Assembly: GCA_949825065.1 (NCBI GenBank)
Contig: OX463864.1
Coordinates: 13,157,327 to 13,221,326, forward strand
Origin: Odontocerum albicorne
Lineage: Eukaryota; Arthropoda; Insecta; Trichoptera; Odontoceridae
DNA length: 64,000 nt
Reading direction: 5' to 3'
How positions within the stretch are numbered: position 1 is the first letter of the stretch; every line of letters begins with the position of its first letter. The notes beneath the pieces were generated by a model. The model did no database searches. It was given only the letters and a program-made list of their open reading frames with translations, and was not told the origin of the DNA. A program made the translations under genes and the position numbers. This document shows positions 34,455-45,699 of this stretch, piece by piece.

Positions 34455-34485
34455 TAATATCTTTCTGGTTGGTTGCTAGATAATG
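34455..34485 (+). mobile_element. SINE-A tail fragment adjoining Pal-P
   Basis: ATCTTTCTGGTTGGTTG is the SINE-A/LINE-X tail. The distal tail CTGTATACAAAGAAAGCG appears at 34638 after the first Pal-P arm, so the SINE seems to be interrupted. Confidence 0.5.
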
Positions 34486-34975
34486 CCACGTGACATTCCT
34501 CAGTGAGACACAGGCAAACGCTTAGTTTACTGGGGACACGATAAATGAAAGGCAACAAACTCAAATTCATTAAAATTGTGACCAAATTAAATTACCTGTT
34601 GTTTTTTCGCAAATTGTGCATAATTTTTTGCCATGTGCTGTATACAAAGAAAGCGTAACCAAATTAACAACACGCATTAACCAAATTTGGAATGAATGCT
34701 GTATAGTGCCACAATTGCGTATTATTCCCAATTATGCAGTTTATGTGCATGTCTGTCAAATTTCGTAATAGTTGAAAACTAAATACGAGTAGCATTACAT
34801 ATTATTATTATTATTATTACACATGATAAGAAATATACACAATTTGAGAAAAACAACAGATAATTTGATTTGGACATACAATTTTAATGGATCTGGGTTT
34901 GTTGCCTTTCATTTGTCGTATACCCAGTAAACTAGGTTTTTGCCTGTATCTCACTGAGGATATTTAGCATGAGAA
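34485..34975. mobile_element. Pal-P, about 490-bp element with 145-bp inverted arms
   Basis: The left arm (34485-34637) and right arm (34820-34975) are reverse complements. Shared blocks are CAGTGAGACACAGGCAAA, TAGTTTACTGGG, ATGAAAGGCAACAAAC and TGTTGTTTTT. The 180-bp centre holds a SINE-A-tail-like segment and an (ATT)n run at 34799-34818. Single-arm fragments occur at 27090-27155 and 63305-63425. No coding sequence. It resembles a foldback MITE. Confidence 0.7.
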
Positions 34976-35021
34976 AAATAAATCGATACTTCTTTCCGAT
35001 TTTTGATTACACAAAAACAAC

Positions 35022-35069
35022 TTTTAACTCCAGGCAATATTGGATCCCTAATATTGCCTGGAGTTAAAA
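35022..35069. repeat. Perfect 20-bp hairpin
   Basis: TTTTAACTCCAGGCAATATT at 35022-35041 is exactly inverted at 35050-35069, with an 8-base spacer containing GGATCC. Confidence 0.9.
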
Positions 35070-35770
35070 TACATTAACTAAACAATATATCTCCTTGCTT
35101 TCAAAAGCGAAAAAACTCCTTATTTCCACTCGTAGTATATAAACCATTAATTTTCGTATAAATGTCAAAAAACACAAAATCATTTTGAACGACATCATAA
35201 ATGCGTTTTACCGCCAATAAAATCGCGTAAAATGGCAGCCCTTATAAGGAGAGAGGACTTACTTGCCTCAAGGTTTTACTTCATGGCAACACGCCACTCC
35301 AGCGCCACCCAGGGTCACGTGACTCGAGTTTAAATATAGAACTGTTTTCTTTCTTATTCCCGCCCCGAATCGCCATTTTAAGAACACGTTTTCGACCAGG
35401 TAATTTTATTCCCAAATAAAGGTTATGTACCTCTTCCCATCAATATTAAGCGGTGATTTGTTGTTTATGATATATATATATAATGCATAAAATATGTCGT
35501 TTTTGTATATTGTGGAAAACATATGGTCTTTGTCATTCATAAATCGGTCCATAGAGGTAAAACAATCTTTGAAAATATATGGTATACTCGTATAACATGG
35601 CGCAACAAGAACTGCAATTTTTTATTGAAATTAAGTTCAGCAATCGTGTTTCGCTGCATGATTAATGAATTGCGTGGGTCCATTATAAATATTATACGTT
35701 TGACAGCTGAAAGGTGTCGGCAAGTTAAACATTGCAGTTATTGTTGCGCACCTCTGTGAAATAATACTTT
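35070..35770. other. Unassigned sequence with LTR-promoter-like patch
   Basis: 35230-35440 is GC-richer and has TTTAAATATAG followed by AAATAAAGG about 90 bp later, which would suit a short transposon promoter or LTR. No paralogue in the window confirms it. From about 35520, decayed transposase N-terminal sequence may begin. Confidence 0.35.
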
Positions 35771-35773
35771 CGG

Positions 35774-36170
35774 TCAATGGAAATCGATATCGTGACATGA
35801 TTCAAACTTTTTTTGGCATCAATTGAACGATTTGGACTCGAAAAACATGTGGTTCCAGCAGGATGGGACTACTTGTCATACTGCTGATGAAACAATGGCT
35901 TTATTGCAGGAAAACCTCTCCGACCGTGTAATTCCTCGTCGTGGAAATGTGAATTGGCCGCCACGATCGTGTGATTTAACACCTTTAGATTTTTTTCTCT
36001 GGGGATATGTTAAATCTCAAGTGTACGCCAATAATCCAAACACCATCGATGACCTTAAATCCAACATCACTCGTGTCATTGCAGATATACGTATCCATTT
36101 ATGTGAATCCGTTATTGAAACTTTTTTCAGAGAGTTATCATCTGTAACAAAAGCCGAGATGGCTATTTGA
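35774..36170 (+). pseudogene. DD41D mariner-like transposase, C-terminal half
   Basis: 35774-35823 reads VNGNRYRDMIQTFFGIN. After a one-base frameshift the frame 35823-36170 gives MWFQQDGTTCHTA and NWPPRSCDLTPLDFFLWGYV. The aspartate in QQDG (residue 14) and that in TPLD (residue 56) are 41 residues apart, the DD41D spacing of the rosa-like group of the Tc1/mariner superfamily. The first catalytic aspartate and the N-terminal HTH are missing or unrecognisable. Terminal inverted repeats were not found. Confidence 0.8.
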
Positions 36171-36379
36171 CCGATATAATTTTTCACATATAATTGTCAT
36201 GTGCACTAATTACATCGGTACCAATAAAGATGAACATTTAAAAAAAAACTTGTTTTTTTCAATACTGATACACTTCAATGTCTCGTGGTTAAAAACATTT
36301 TTACTACACTTTTGGAGTGAGTTTTGGGATGCAATCTTAACAAAGAATACAACCCAAAATATTATTTTCTTTTCGGAAA

Positions 36380-36432
36380 TCAAACCCAAACCCAATGGCT
36401 TGAAGACAAACGTATCACCAACTAGATCGCCG
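36380..36432 (-). mobile_element. tRNA-like SINE head fragment
   Basis: The minus strand reads GGCGATCTAGTTGGTGATAC (A-box region) then TGGGTTTGATTTCCG (weak B box). It resembles the SINE-A head, but the body is not clearly present. Confidence 0.4.
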
Positions 36433-36776
36433 ATTCTTTCAGACTCAATAAAATCATCTGAAATTCAAAATCCAGGTTGGATATAACATAAATCACGTCA
36501 AAACCAACCTTCGGTTGTAATTTTATAAATTTTCCAAGAGAGTCGAGCAGTTGAGATGAAATACGGATTTGGAAAAGTCTTTAAAACTTTTTTGGATGTT
36601 TTGTTTTATCGTGTAAAAGGTATAAAACAGTCAAAACAAATTTATAGGACTTAGAATATACTTATAAGATGTATTAATAATAAAAAAAACACGAGAAACT
36701 TCCATATTGATTTTCCAAAATTATGTCAAATGCTTTATACGACGACAAACTTATAAAAACATGCATAGAAATAGTG
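36433..36776. other. Unassigned AT-rich sequence
   Basis: Nothing recognised. Confidence 0.45.
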
Positions 36777-36990
36777 TTATTTGTTTTATTAAACACTGTT
36801 TTTTCCACTTCATGTAACTGTATAACCCTAACAGTTTCGAGGTGTTCACCTCATCATCAGGGGAGCACAAACAAGACTTAATTCGATTCGAACTGGTACC
36901 GACCTAACACACACTTCTAACGGTAAACATTCGTGTTACGGATTATGGGTGGAGGGAGGCAGAAGACAACTTCAGCGAATTTCAGCGACT
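36777..36990 (-). mobile_element. PLE-A terminal copy
   Basis: The minus strand carries GAACTGGTACC-type PLE-A linker sequence, CCCCTGATGATGAGGTGAAC, CGAAACTGTTAGGGTTATAC and AAACAGTGTTTAATAAAACA. The GIY-YIG domain is not present. It ends close to the start of the LINE-X fragment. Confidence 0.75.
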
Positions 36991-36997
36991 TTAACTG

Positions 36998-37330
36998 ATT
37001 AAACGTGAGAAATAGATGCCAAATTCACATATTATCTCTATAGTATAATATTCTTAACTTTCCCGCCACACCTGAACCGAATTTATTTCAGTATCTTTCC
37101 GATCACGGACTTGCGCTACGCTCAAACGGAGATTGCTTATTGGCCTACCCAGCTCACCGCTCTTCTTTTTTACGTCGTCCTTTACTGTCCATGCAGTGAT
37201 ACTTTGGAACCAGTTACACACCAATCTTAGACTCGCTCCGTCCTTGGCGTGCTTTAAGAATCGACTGAAAAAACTCTTATGTTCTAGTTACTAACGTAAT
37301 GTGTTTCATTTCTGATTTTCTTTCCTTTCC
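36998..37330 (+). pseudogene. LINE-X RT C-terminus, plus-strand copy
   Basis: FQYLSDHGLALRSNGDCLL then AYPAHRSSFLRR in one frame, and after a one-base shift HAVILWNQLHTNLRLAPSLA then CFKNRLKKLLCSSY and a stop near 37292. This is the canonical C-terminal end (WNxLPxxLRxxxSLxxFKxxLKxxL) of CR1/L2/jockey-type LINE RTs and the clearest LINE-X coding end in the window. It is 5'-truncated. Confidence 0.8.
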
Positions 37331-37865
37331 ACCATCTTTACATTTTCTTTTGATTGGAAGGGATGGTGAAAAGGAAAGAAAAAACAGGAATCAAACACGT
37401 TATATTAATTACTGACTAAAAAAATACGAGTTTTTTCAGTCACTTCTTAAATTATGCCAATCGTGGAGCGAGTCTAACATTGATTTGTATCTGGTTCCAG
37501 GGTCTCACTGCGTGGACAGTAAAGGAAAATGGGAAGAAAAAAGAGCGGTAAACTGGGAAGGCCAATAAAAAAATCTCGTTTTGAACGAAGCGCTAGTTTA
37601 TGATCGGAAAGACGCTGAATAGTTTTGGCGAGATAAGAGGGAGCGGCGGGACAGTTACAATAGAAACAGTATGTGAATTTTGCCTATATTTGTCACATAC
37701 AACCAGTTCAGCTCCTTCTGGTATGGAGTGATGCGATAGTATTTTCTCAGGTTAAAATAAATCTTAGGCAAACGTTTTTAAGACGTTGTAATTTGTCCAG
37801 CTGTCTCTTCGTAAAACTTATTTCTGGACAACATATTAAAATATTTGTTTCTTATTATTTGCCAC
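37331..37865 (-). mobile_element. LINE-X copy, minus strand, tail to tail with the previous one
   Basis: Reverse-complement sequence matches 25850-26255 and 36998-37330, including the GGACAGTAAAGGAAAATGGG and CGGCGGGACAGTTA regions. The junction is a short UTR piece with GATTGGAAGGGATGGTGAAA. Together the two copies form a large imperfect inverted repeat. Confidence 0.75.
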
Positions 37866-40800
37866 AAACCCAACGATATATTCTGCAAAAATTAAAATAA
37901 TTGAAAAAAAAAAGATTAAAAGAGAGTGGGATAATTTATCGAGAACTAACATACGCATTAGAATTGATAGTATGACGTCAAAACGTGGATATTTATAGAG
38001 ACATATCAATAAAATGCGAGTTTTCATTTAAGTTTTAAAGGTAGATCATAAAAATTCAAACAATTCATATATTTTATGAACCTTACAAACGTTTACCAAT
38101 AAATGAAAATTTCAACATAAGAAGCCGATTAAATGAAAAAAAAAACGTTTATTTTCTTCTGTCATCGAAAAAAGATAAAACATTTCGGCACACATCGAAA
38201 AAAAGAAAACTGAATAGAGTTTGTTAAAAAAAAAACAAATTTAATTGCTAAATGATTTTTAAGCATTTTTTTAAGGCGATGAAAAATAAAAAAAGGATCA
38301 TATATAATAAATAAACATTTTCTGATAAAATTGAACGATATAATATTTTTTCAATATTACGTTTGAATTTTTATCAGCGAATCAAATCAAGTAAAGAAGT
38401 GAAAATAACATAAAAAACGAATGTTGCTTTCTAAATGAGATTTAAATATGGTGAATTGTGTGTTTCGTAGAAATCCTAATGCCTTGTATATGAAAAAAAC
38501 AATATTTTTTTCTTATATGTCATACTGTTTCTTCTATATTGTGATAAAAATTGTGTTCCATGGAACTTTTAACGTTTTGTAGATGCGCAAACATTTCATA
38601 TTAAAGGTTTCGGTTTCAAATGTGGAAAACTTACGTTTCATGGAAATTCCGTAGGTTAGTCAATTCAGATACATTTAATAAACATTTGATAGTAAAGTTT
38701 CATATATATTTGATGGAATTAATAACTGAAATTATTTAATAGGTAAAGAAGTAATTTGTGCAAATTATAATTATTAAGTTTATTTTTTTACTATTTATAA
38801 TTGCATAATCCCGATGAATTGTTATTTATGAATAAATGGAAATTAAAAAAGAATAGAAGAGAGTTAGTATTAAAATGTTGAAGATTACACGATTTCAATA
38901 TTTGAAAATGTATTTATTTGATAAATGAAATGCATTATTTGATAAATGGCACGCATTCATTTGAGTTTATTAAAAATATTTTTATTTTCTTTATTATTTC
39001 TTGCAATATGTGAAAATATTTTATTAATGTAGGTGTTATAAAATATAGGTGCTATAATTTCAACAATGTTACATTTATTTACGGTCGTGTAATGTTGAAA
39101 CACACTCTTGATGGGTGAATGGCTAAAAAATAAGAAAGAAGAAGAAAATAAAATAAAATTTACCATGGGTTTTTGAACGTAAAATAGTATTGCCAGTTAA
39201 AATACATATTCCCTGAAAACGGGAAGTGTATGGTATGACATTTATTAAGATTCCAAATTTAAACATCCTTCTGACACTAAATATAATATTTAAATATTAA
39301 TTTGCAAATTAACGTTTTGATACGTATTGTTTGTATTTGATAGCAACAATATTTTGACATTTCATATGTCTTTTTTTGTATTTTTCCCCAAAGATCGTCT
39401 TCCTTGAACGTATAGTTAAATTATACATCTTAATAATTTTATTAAAATAACTTAGTTTACTGAAGTTTTTAACAAAGTTCGTTGGGGTAAAGCAATTCGT
39501 TAATTTTACAAAATTAAGACATTGAGATGTACCTAAAGTGAAATGATAAATGTTTGGTTAAGTTCGCATTTTATTCGTAAGAATAATACAATATAACAGA
39601 AAGTGCCGATTCATCTTACGATGAAACGGAAAAGACACCGCAGTGAGAAACGTCTCATATAGTAAAAATAATATTTTCCTTTCTCAGAAAGGAAACTGAA
39701 GAGAGTGCGGTAAAAGTGAGAATATGTGTTGTTAGTTATCTTAGGGTGCGTATGTTTTGGTTTTTCGTACACGCTCATATTAAAACGCGGGACTCCGCAA
39801 GGGAACCTACTGAAAATTTGTGAAAATAAAAACATTATTTTTATGTATTTTGGTTGGTGATACTGGGGAGTACAGAAATTTATATAGATATTATGACAAT
39901 TTTAGCTATTACAAAGAATATTTAAAACACGTTAATCTCTTCAGACCTGAATTAATTCTAAGATTTTTATAAATATATTTGCTTGTGTGTTGCTATTATA
40001 CTTACACTAAATGCGACATTACGTCAAATTAGTTTAGATAGATGGCATCCAAAATGTTTCAAGTTGATAAAACAGTATTCTACACTTCATTTGTTATCAT
40101 TGAGAATGGAAATATACCACAAAGTTGTTTACAAAGTGCATATGAACTCTGTGCCTATTATAATGGACGCTAGGTCTGAAGATATTAAAGTCTAAACAAA
40201 GCCACTAATAAATTTACATTTTAAGTTTTTGAAGTTGTAATTAGAATATAATAAACTTTTAACAACACCTGCACTTTTTAGTACTTGTAATTATATTTTA
40301 ATAAACTTTTTAGTACATCGGTACTATTACGTATGGGCACTTACATAAAATTAACTAATTTGAGCAAAAGTCTTCTGTAACTAAAAGTATTACGTATAAA
40401 CTTAAAGTATAATAGATTTAATGTTAACATACGTGTATATACTAAATTATATCGAAATTCAGCGTGTTGCTATATGAAAGCAAAATGTGTCCACTAAAAG
40501 ATATTCAAGTTTGGATTTTTTTTAAACTGTTAATTTCCAACGTTAAATCTAGTAGATTCTCGATTTCCTGGCAACTGTTTTCCTTGACTGTATATGGCTT
40601 GTAAACTCACACTATGTCTTAGAAATAAATAATAAAAGGCAATTTATATAGCGTCGTTTAGAGAGCAGACACTCCTCAAGGGCGCCCTAATTCGGGAATC
40701 AAACCCACACTATTAACAAATTAAATAGATCACAAAACGTAAAACAAGTTGTAAGAATAGTAGGGTGGTGGTCATTAAATTTGGAATATCTAGCATCTGT

Positions 40801-41944
40801 TTATGTTTAGACAAACATATTAGGAAAAAACAAAATCGCAGAAAATTTACCAAAAAAGACGAGCTACAATAAAATCTTTGTTTATTTTTTTTAAGTTACG
40901 AACATACGATTTGTTTATACTTAGAAAGCATATTGAATTAAAAAAATGAATTAACAGACAACGTATAACCTTTAATCTGGCCCTCTATTAATTTGACAGC
41001 TAGCGTGCGTAGTACACATTAAAAATTAAAAATACAACGGCTCTGTTTGAACGAGAAAACGAGGGAGAGTTTTTCGTTAAGTGCGCCCCTTATATCTGTA
41101 TCAGAGAGAGTAAATATTTTTATATCGATGTATGAAGACAGGAATTTTCTCTTATTAAAATATTTATTTTCTTCCAGAAGCACAAAGGTAAGCAATACTT
41201 AAGTAAATAAAATTTAGTCTCTGATAGCGTGTTTTAAAGATAAGAATGAATTAGGGATATTATATATTGAACATTCCTTCAAAAATTTTTTTATGATATC
41301 ACTAATATTTCACATTGACAAAATGGGATGAAGAATATTCGTATTGTTTCCAAAATTTGCTTCGTATACCAGTGAATTAGGTTCGTTTTAAAAGTGAGTG
41401 ATTGTATGGGAAGAGGCATAAATCAAAATAATTTTACTCATTATAGCAATGATCTCTTTATGCGGGTTCGATTGTATTTAACTTAAAAAATAGGGGAAAC
41501 CTAATATGAAATACCTTTTCATTTTATTTGTAAATCGAAAAAAATATCTTTAACATGTAGCTTCAATGTTGCAATTCTAAAAAAAAAAATTAATGTTGTA
41601 ACATCACAAAAAAAGTTGTGGTTATGGTAAAAAATGTGGCAATGAACGAGATTCACAACTGCGTCACGAAAAGTTACGATTACTTAAGACTTCCAAAACC
41701 AAGATGATTAAAAGTCACTATAACTTATACTGTTATACAAAGGTTTCAAAACTTTTAACAAAATGTCAAAAAGTATTACAGAGTATCTGAACTTTTCCTC
41801 GTCTATGTGATTTATGTATAAAGGATTAAAATATTATAAAAGCGAAAAAAAAGTTGTAAATTATTGTCTGGAATATAAAATGATAGACGAAGTCCATTAG
41901 CTTTAAATTTGTTTACTAAATAAATACATAAACAAATTAAAATT
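37866..41944. other. Long unassigned AT-rich stretch
   Basis: About 4 kb without any mobile-element signature I can recognise. Short ORFs here are low complexity. A degenerate patch at 40640-40740 resembles a tRNA-like SINE head only weakly. If host regulatory or exon sequence exists in the window, this is one of the few places it could be, but nothing positive supports that. Confidence 0.45.
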
Positions 41945-42098
41945 TGTCAGTCTTGTTTATGCTTTCCTCATGACCAGGTAAAAACCTTGAATAGTTTTGT
42001 TTGTGCTACCCTGATGATGAGGTGAAAATCATAAAACCGATTGGGTTATACCGTTATTTAAAGTGGAATAAACCATGTTTAACTTAACAAATTGCAAT
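41945..42098. mobile_element. PLE-A terminal copy, partly palindromic
   Basis: The left part has CAGTCTTGTTTATGCTTTCC and AAACCTTGAATAG. The right part has CCTGATGATGAGGTGAAAAT, AAAACCGATTGGGTTATACC and AAAGTGGAATAAACCATGTT. It is more diverged than the other copies. Confidence 0.7.
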
Positions 42099-42855
42099 GT
42101 CTTCAAACCTCATAAGTGTTAATGCCATAATTATAAACAATGTATAATGTTAAAATAAAATAATCTCGACTCGCATTAGATTTTTCTTTTTCTTTAAATT
42201 TTGTCTCGTTTTTTTCATAGTAATTAAAAATAAGTTAGCAATTATGTCGGGATAAAAGAAAAATTAGCAATTTAATCGGTACTTGATTAACATAACAAAA
42301 AAATCGGGAAAATATTTTTTTCTCTTGGCAATGTTTTGTTAATTGAAAACCGCCATTTTACATGTACTCGCTTAGGCAGTACATGCACTAAAATTGGAAC
42401 GATAAATTAAAAATACGTAGCCCGATTGAATAATAATTGAAAAATCTGAAACTCTTTTATTTTTGACCCATTAAAAAAAATGGAAAAAAAAACCGCCTTT
42501 GATACAAAATTAATTGATCTTTACGAACATTTAGCGTGTCTGGTTCAAGGATGTTACAAAGGGAGCGAAATGGAAGGCTCTGAATCAAAATCAGAAATCT
42601 CCATGCTGTTTCAGAAACATTTTTTTTTATGACTAAAGCCAGATGAGCCGTATTAGCTTTGCTCACATACAAATTAAGTTAAAGTTTATAAAGTGTACAT
42701 GTTTGAATTTGTAACTTTTTTGACATTTGATATTGATAAAAAAAACTTTTAATAATGTAGAAATGGCTTTCCAAATTTTGGAGTTTTCCGTGACAGAGTT
42801 TTTATTATACTTTCCACAAGAATTTATGATGATTTTCAGCTTCTAAAAATCAAAT
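42099..42855. other. Unassigned AT-rich sequence
   Basis: No gene or repeat family recognised. Confidence 0.5.
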
Positions 42856-42859
42856 TATT

Positions 42860-43060
42860 ATTATAACTTAAGTTCACATTCATCCCAAGTTACTTCATTT
42901 TGAATTTGGTTATACATTATCACTTAATATATTCTTCTCAGTGCAAGCATTTCTACAGTATTTATTCGACCCCATTTAGTATTTTTCCACATCTACATTT
43001 AACTCCCATACATCCAATTTGGTACTTACGAGGAAATACTGTCGTTGACTATCACATAAA
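42860..43060 (-). pseudogene. LINE-Z RT C-terminal relic
   Basis: DNA similarity in the same order to 57170-57300 and 57730-57770: AGTTCACATTCATCCC, ATATTCTTCTCAGTGCA, TTTATTCGACCCCATT and an ACTGTCGTTGACTATC block. No continuous frame remains. Confidence 0.55.
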
Positions 43061-43174
43061 AGTATTTCAAATTGAGTGTTTTTTTTTAATTCTTGGATAA
43101 CCCACAGATGGCATCGCGAACTTGCCTGTGTCTTGTGACATTTGGGAAGTGTAATATATATGACATATATAAAA

Positions 43175-43530
43175 ATGGAGTCGTATACAATACAACGACG
43201 CGTTCAAATTGTTGATTTATTTTATATAATGTAATCTCCGGAAACGGTGATATTAATTGGACATCAAGATCATGTGATCTGACACCGTTGGACTATTTTC
43301 TCTGGAGTTACGTGAAAAGCCAGGTCTATGAGAATAACCCCCGATCAATTCCTGAGCTGAAGGACGAAATTATTCGCGTTATTGGTGAGTTAGAGCCGCA
43401 ATTATGCCAAAATGTCATCGAAAATTTTGACGAAAGAGTAGATATCTACAGAGCTGCAAGAAGTGAACATTTGGCGGATATTGTTTTTTTTGTATTTAAA
43501 TGTCATACATTATGCTTCAATGACCAATAA
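43175..43530 (+). pseudogene. Internally deleted DD41D mariner-like transposase
   Basis: 43175-43234 encodes MESYTIQRRVQIVDLFYIM, the typical transposase N-terminal start of the HTH region, followed by a stop. From about 43240 the C-terminal part resumes: NGDINWTSRSCDLTPLDYFL, WSYVKSQVYENNP and ERVDIYRAARSEHLADIVF, ending at 43530. The catalytic core, including the first two aspartates, is deleted, so it is non-autonomous. It belongs to the same group as the relic at 35.8-36.2 kb. Confidence 0.8.
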
Positions 43531-43614
43531 AACGTTTTTTTGAAATCAAAGCAAATTGTGTGTTTTATTCAAGAATAAAAAAAAATTGAATTAAAATAAC
43601 GGCTCAATTTGAAA

Positions 43615-44320
43615 GACTTGTTTTATCAAACACTGTTTATTCCTCTTTTTGTAACGGTATAATCCTACCGATTTCAAGGCTTTCACCTCATCATCAGAGG
43701 AGCATAAACAAGACTGCATTCTGTCCGAACTGGTACCGATATACACGCTTCTAATGATAAACATTCGGGTTGGGACTGTGGGTGGAGGGAGGGAGGAGAC
43801 AACTTCAGCGAGCAGCGGCAAGATTCTTGGAATATACTCGTATATGTTTACCAGATGTTCACCCCGATGCACTGAATTAGAAATTTCTAGGACCTCTAAT
43901 CATTCCAATTTATTTCCGTTACTACTGATATGTAAGAATTTGGCATCATCAATAGAAAATATATGATTTTTACGGTGACAATGATTAGCCATTTCAGAAT
44001 AAATTAGAGGATTTGTGTTCACGAAATCTCTTTTCAAAGGATCTTCCTGTCTTTCCTATATAGAAATTATCACTGTCGGTGCATAAAAGTGTATACACAC
44101 CACTGTTGCTAAGTATTCCATTTTTGTCTTTCCCATTAAACAAGAGTTTCCGGAGATTAAAATTAGCGTAAAAAGCTGGCTTTATGTGACTTGGAATTTT
44201 TTGGTTATTTCGTATGATATGTTTTTTTATAAATAGGACTTTGCTCCATTTATAGGTTTGCTTATATGTGTCGTTAAATATATGATTATTTATGAGTTTA
44301 ATTTTTTAAAAGTGAATCAT
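43615..44320 (-). mobile_element. PLE-A copy with the longest coding remnant
   Basis: On the minus strand an RT-to-endonuclease linker and GIY-YIG domain are followed by a C-terminal tail and the PLE-A terminus, ending in AAACAGTGTTTGATAAAACA at about 43620. It is the reference copy for the family here. It is 5'-truncated, lacking the RT, and carries at least two stops. Confidence 0.82.
43994..44305 (-). pseudogene. Penelope-like element linker and GIY-YIG endonuclease relic
   Basis: A minus-strand frame of about 100 codons, lacking a start codon, ends at a stop at 43996-43994. It includes KWSKVLFIKKHIIRNNQKIP, YANFNLRKLLFNGKDKNGIL and then SNSGVYTLLCTDSDNFYIG with KTGRSFEKRFREHKS. GVY, YIG, and the arginine in the TGRSFEKRFxEH helix are the expected GIY-YIG landmarks. 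After the stop, another frame continues NHIFSIDDAKFLHISSNGNK, typical of the domain's C-terminal side. In PLEs this nuclease is thought to nick DNA to prime reverse transcription. Family identity is well supported; the copy is inactive. Confidence 0.85.
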
Positions 44321-44704
44321 TGAGGCTATATAAATCATAAAAATATATTGGGGTTAGGAAAAGGAATAAAGAACAATCACTTCGAATAGCGTTTTACAGT
44401 TCAATCAATTAACAAAATAAATAATAAATAAAAAAAAAAAATTTTCTTTCCTTTTTATTGCTCACCCATTAATCAAGAGTGTTCTTTGGCATCATACGGC
44501 CATAAATAAATATAAAAAACAAATTTTGAAATTGTAACACTTTTATATAACCATTTATGGATTTTTTCAACATTAAGATATTAAATTACAATTTGACCTT
44601 TAATGTAGGTGCATTCAGAGATTAAAATAAAATATAATAAATTTAAAAAGAAATTTCAGGAAAATATTACATAAATGAATATTTTTTCACAGAAACATAT
44701 ACAT
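44321..44704. other. Unassigned AT-rich sequence
   Basis: Nothing recognised. Confidence 0.5.
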
Positions 44705-44920
44705 AAAAAAAAACCATCACGCCATTTCCCTATCGGCGTAGGATGAAATGACACATCACCAGACTTTCCTGTCTTGACACACATCTTTCGCCTCTTCTAC
44801 ATCAATAAACAGTTCTCTCATCTCATAATACACCTCCGATAACTCTCATACAATTCACTATATATTAATCTTTCTTCATTCATTCGTTCTACATGTCCAA
44901 ATATTGTAAAATCTTCATAA
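44705..44920 (-). mobile_element. LINE-Z 3' UTR and C-terminal fragment
   Basis: TTTCCCTATCGGCGTAGGAT and the following CACCAGACTTTCCTGTC block resemble the UTR triplicated at 61.7-62.4 kb, then decayed coding sequence follows to about 44.92 kb. Confidence 0.45.
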
Positions 44921-45690
44921 ACAATTGTTATTTAAATAAAATATTTATTAATTTAATTCCGCCGAATTACTATCAAACAGAACTTTTGATTTTGAATTGA
45001 TTATTTTTTGTTCATTTAAAAACTGTCCGATTCGAGTATTAATGAAAAAGGTTTAAAACGTGATACAAGCAGATGACCGCTTTTGATTTTTAACCCTTCT
45101 ATTTTAAACGCGTTAATTCCGCGATAGATTTATATCACAGCCCTACAACACGCGGCTAAATTAACAAATCTCTCCTGAATTTTAATTTAAACGTCACATT
45201 TTCTACGATAGATGTCACACATTTCTTTTGTTCTAACTTTATTTATAAAAGTGGAAGTAAAATCCGTATATAACGAAATTCATGGGATCATAAAAAATAT
45301 TTCGTTATATGAGAGAAAACTACCATACAGTATTAATAAAACTGTTTTATTTTAGAATAAAAAATTATACAAATATACTAAATTAAATTATTTTCAAAGA
45401 ATGATATTATTTTGACTGCACTGAAATTTTTCTTAGCAGCAAAGAACATTACGTTTTCACTATAACATCATTAGTGCCACAGGATCGTTAAATTAGAAAA
45501 ATTTCCAATCGATTCATAAGTTCCGAAAGCGAAACCTTAATGAATTAATTAATTTATTTAACACTTCATTATAAAGACTATCTGGCAATTTAATTGCTAG
45601 GTGGCAATCTCTTCAATCCTCAAGACCCGAAATCGGAGTAGTTTGTAATGAAGTTAGAAGCATTTTTTATATTTCAAATTACAAAACTAT
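44921..45690. other. AT-rich sequence with TATAACGAA motifs and a LINE-X/SINE-A tail
   Basis: 45260-45310 has CGTATATAACGAAATTC and TATTTCGTTATATG. Similar motifs recur at 46860-46920. 45550-45640 holds a decayed GGCAATCTCTTC-type tail of the LINE-X/SINE-A kind. Confidence 0.4.
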
Positions 45691-45699
45691 TTTTTTTTA

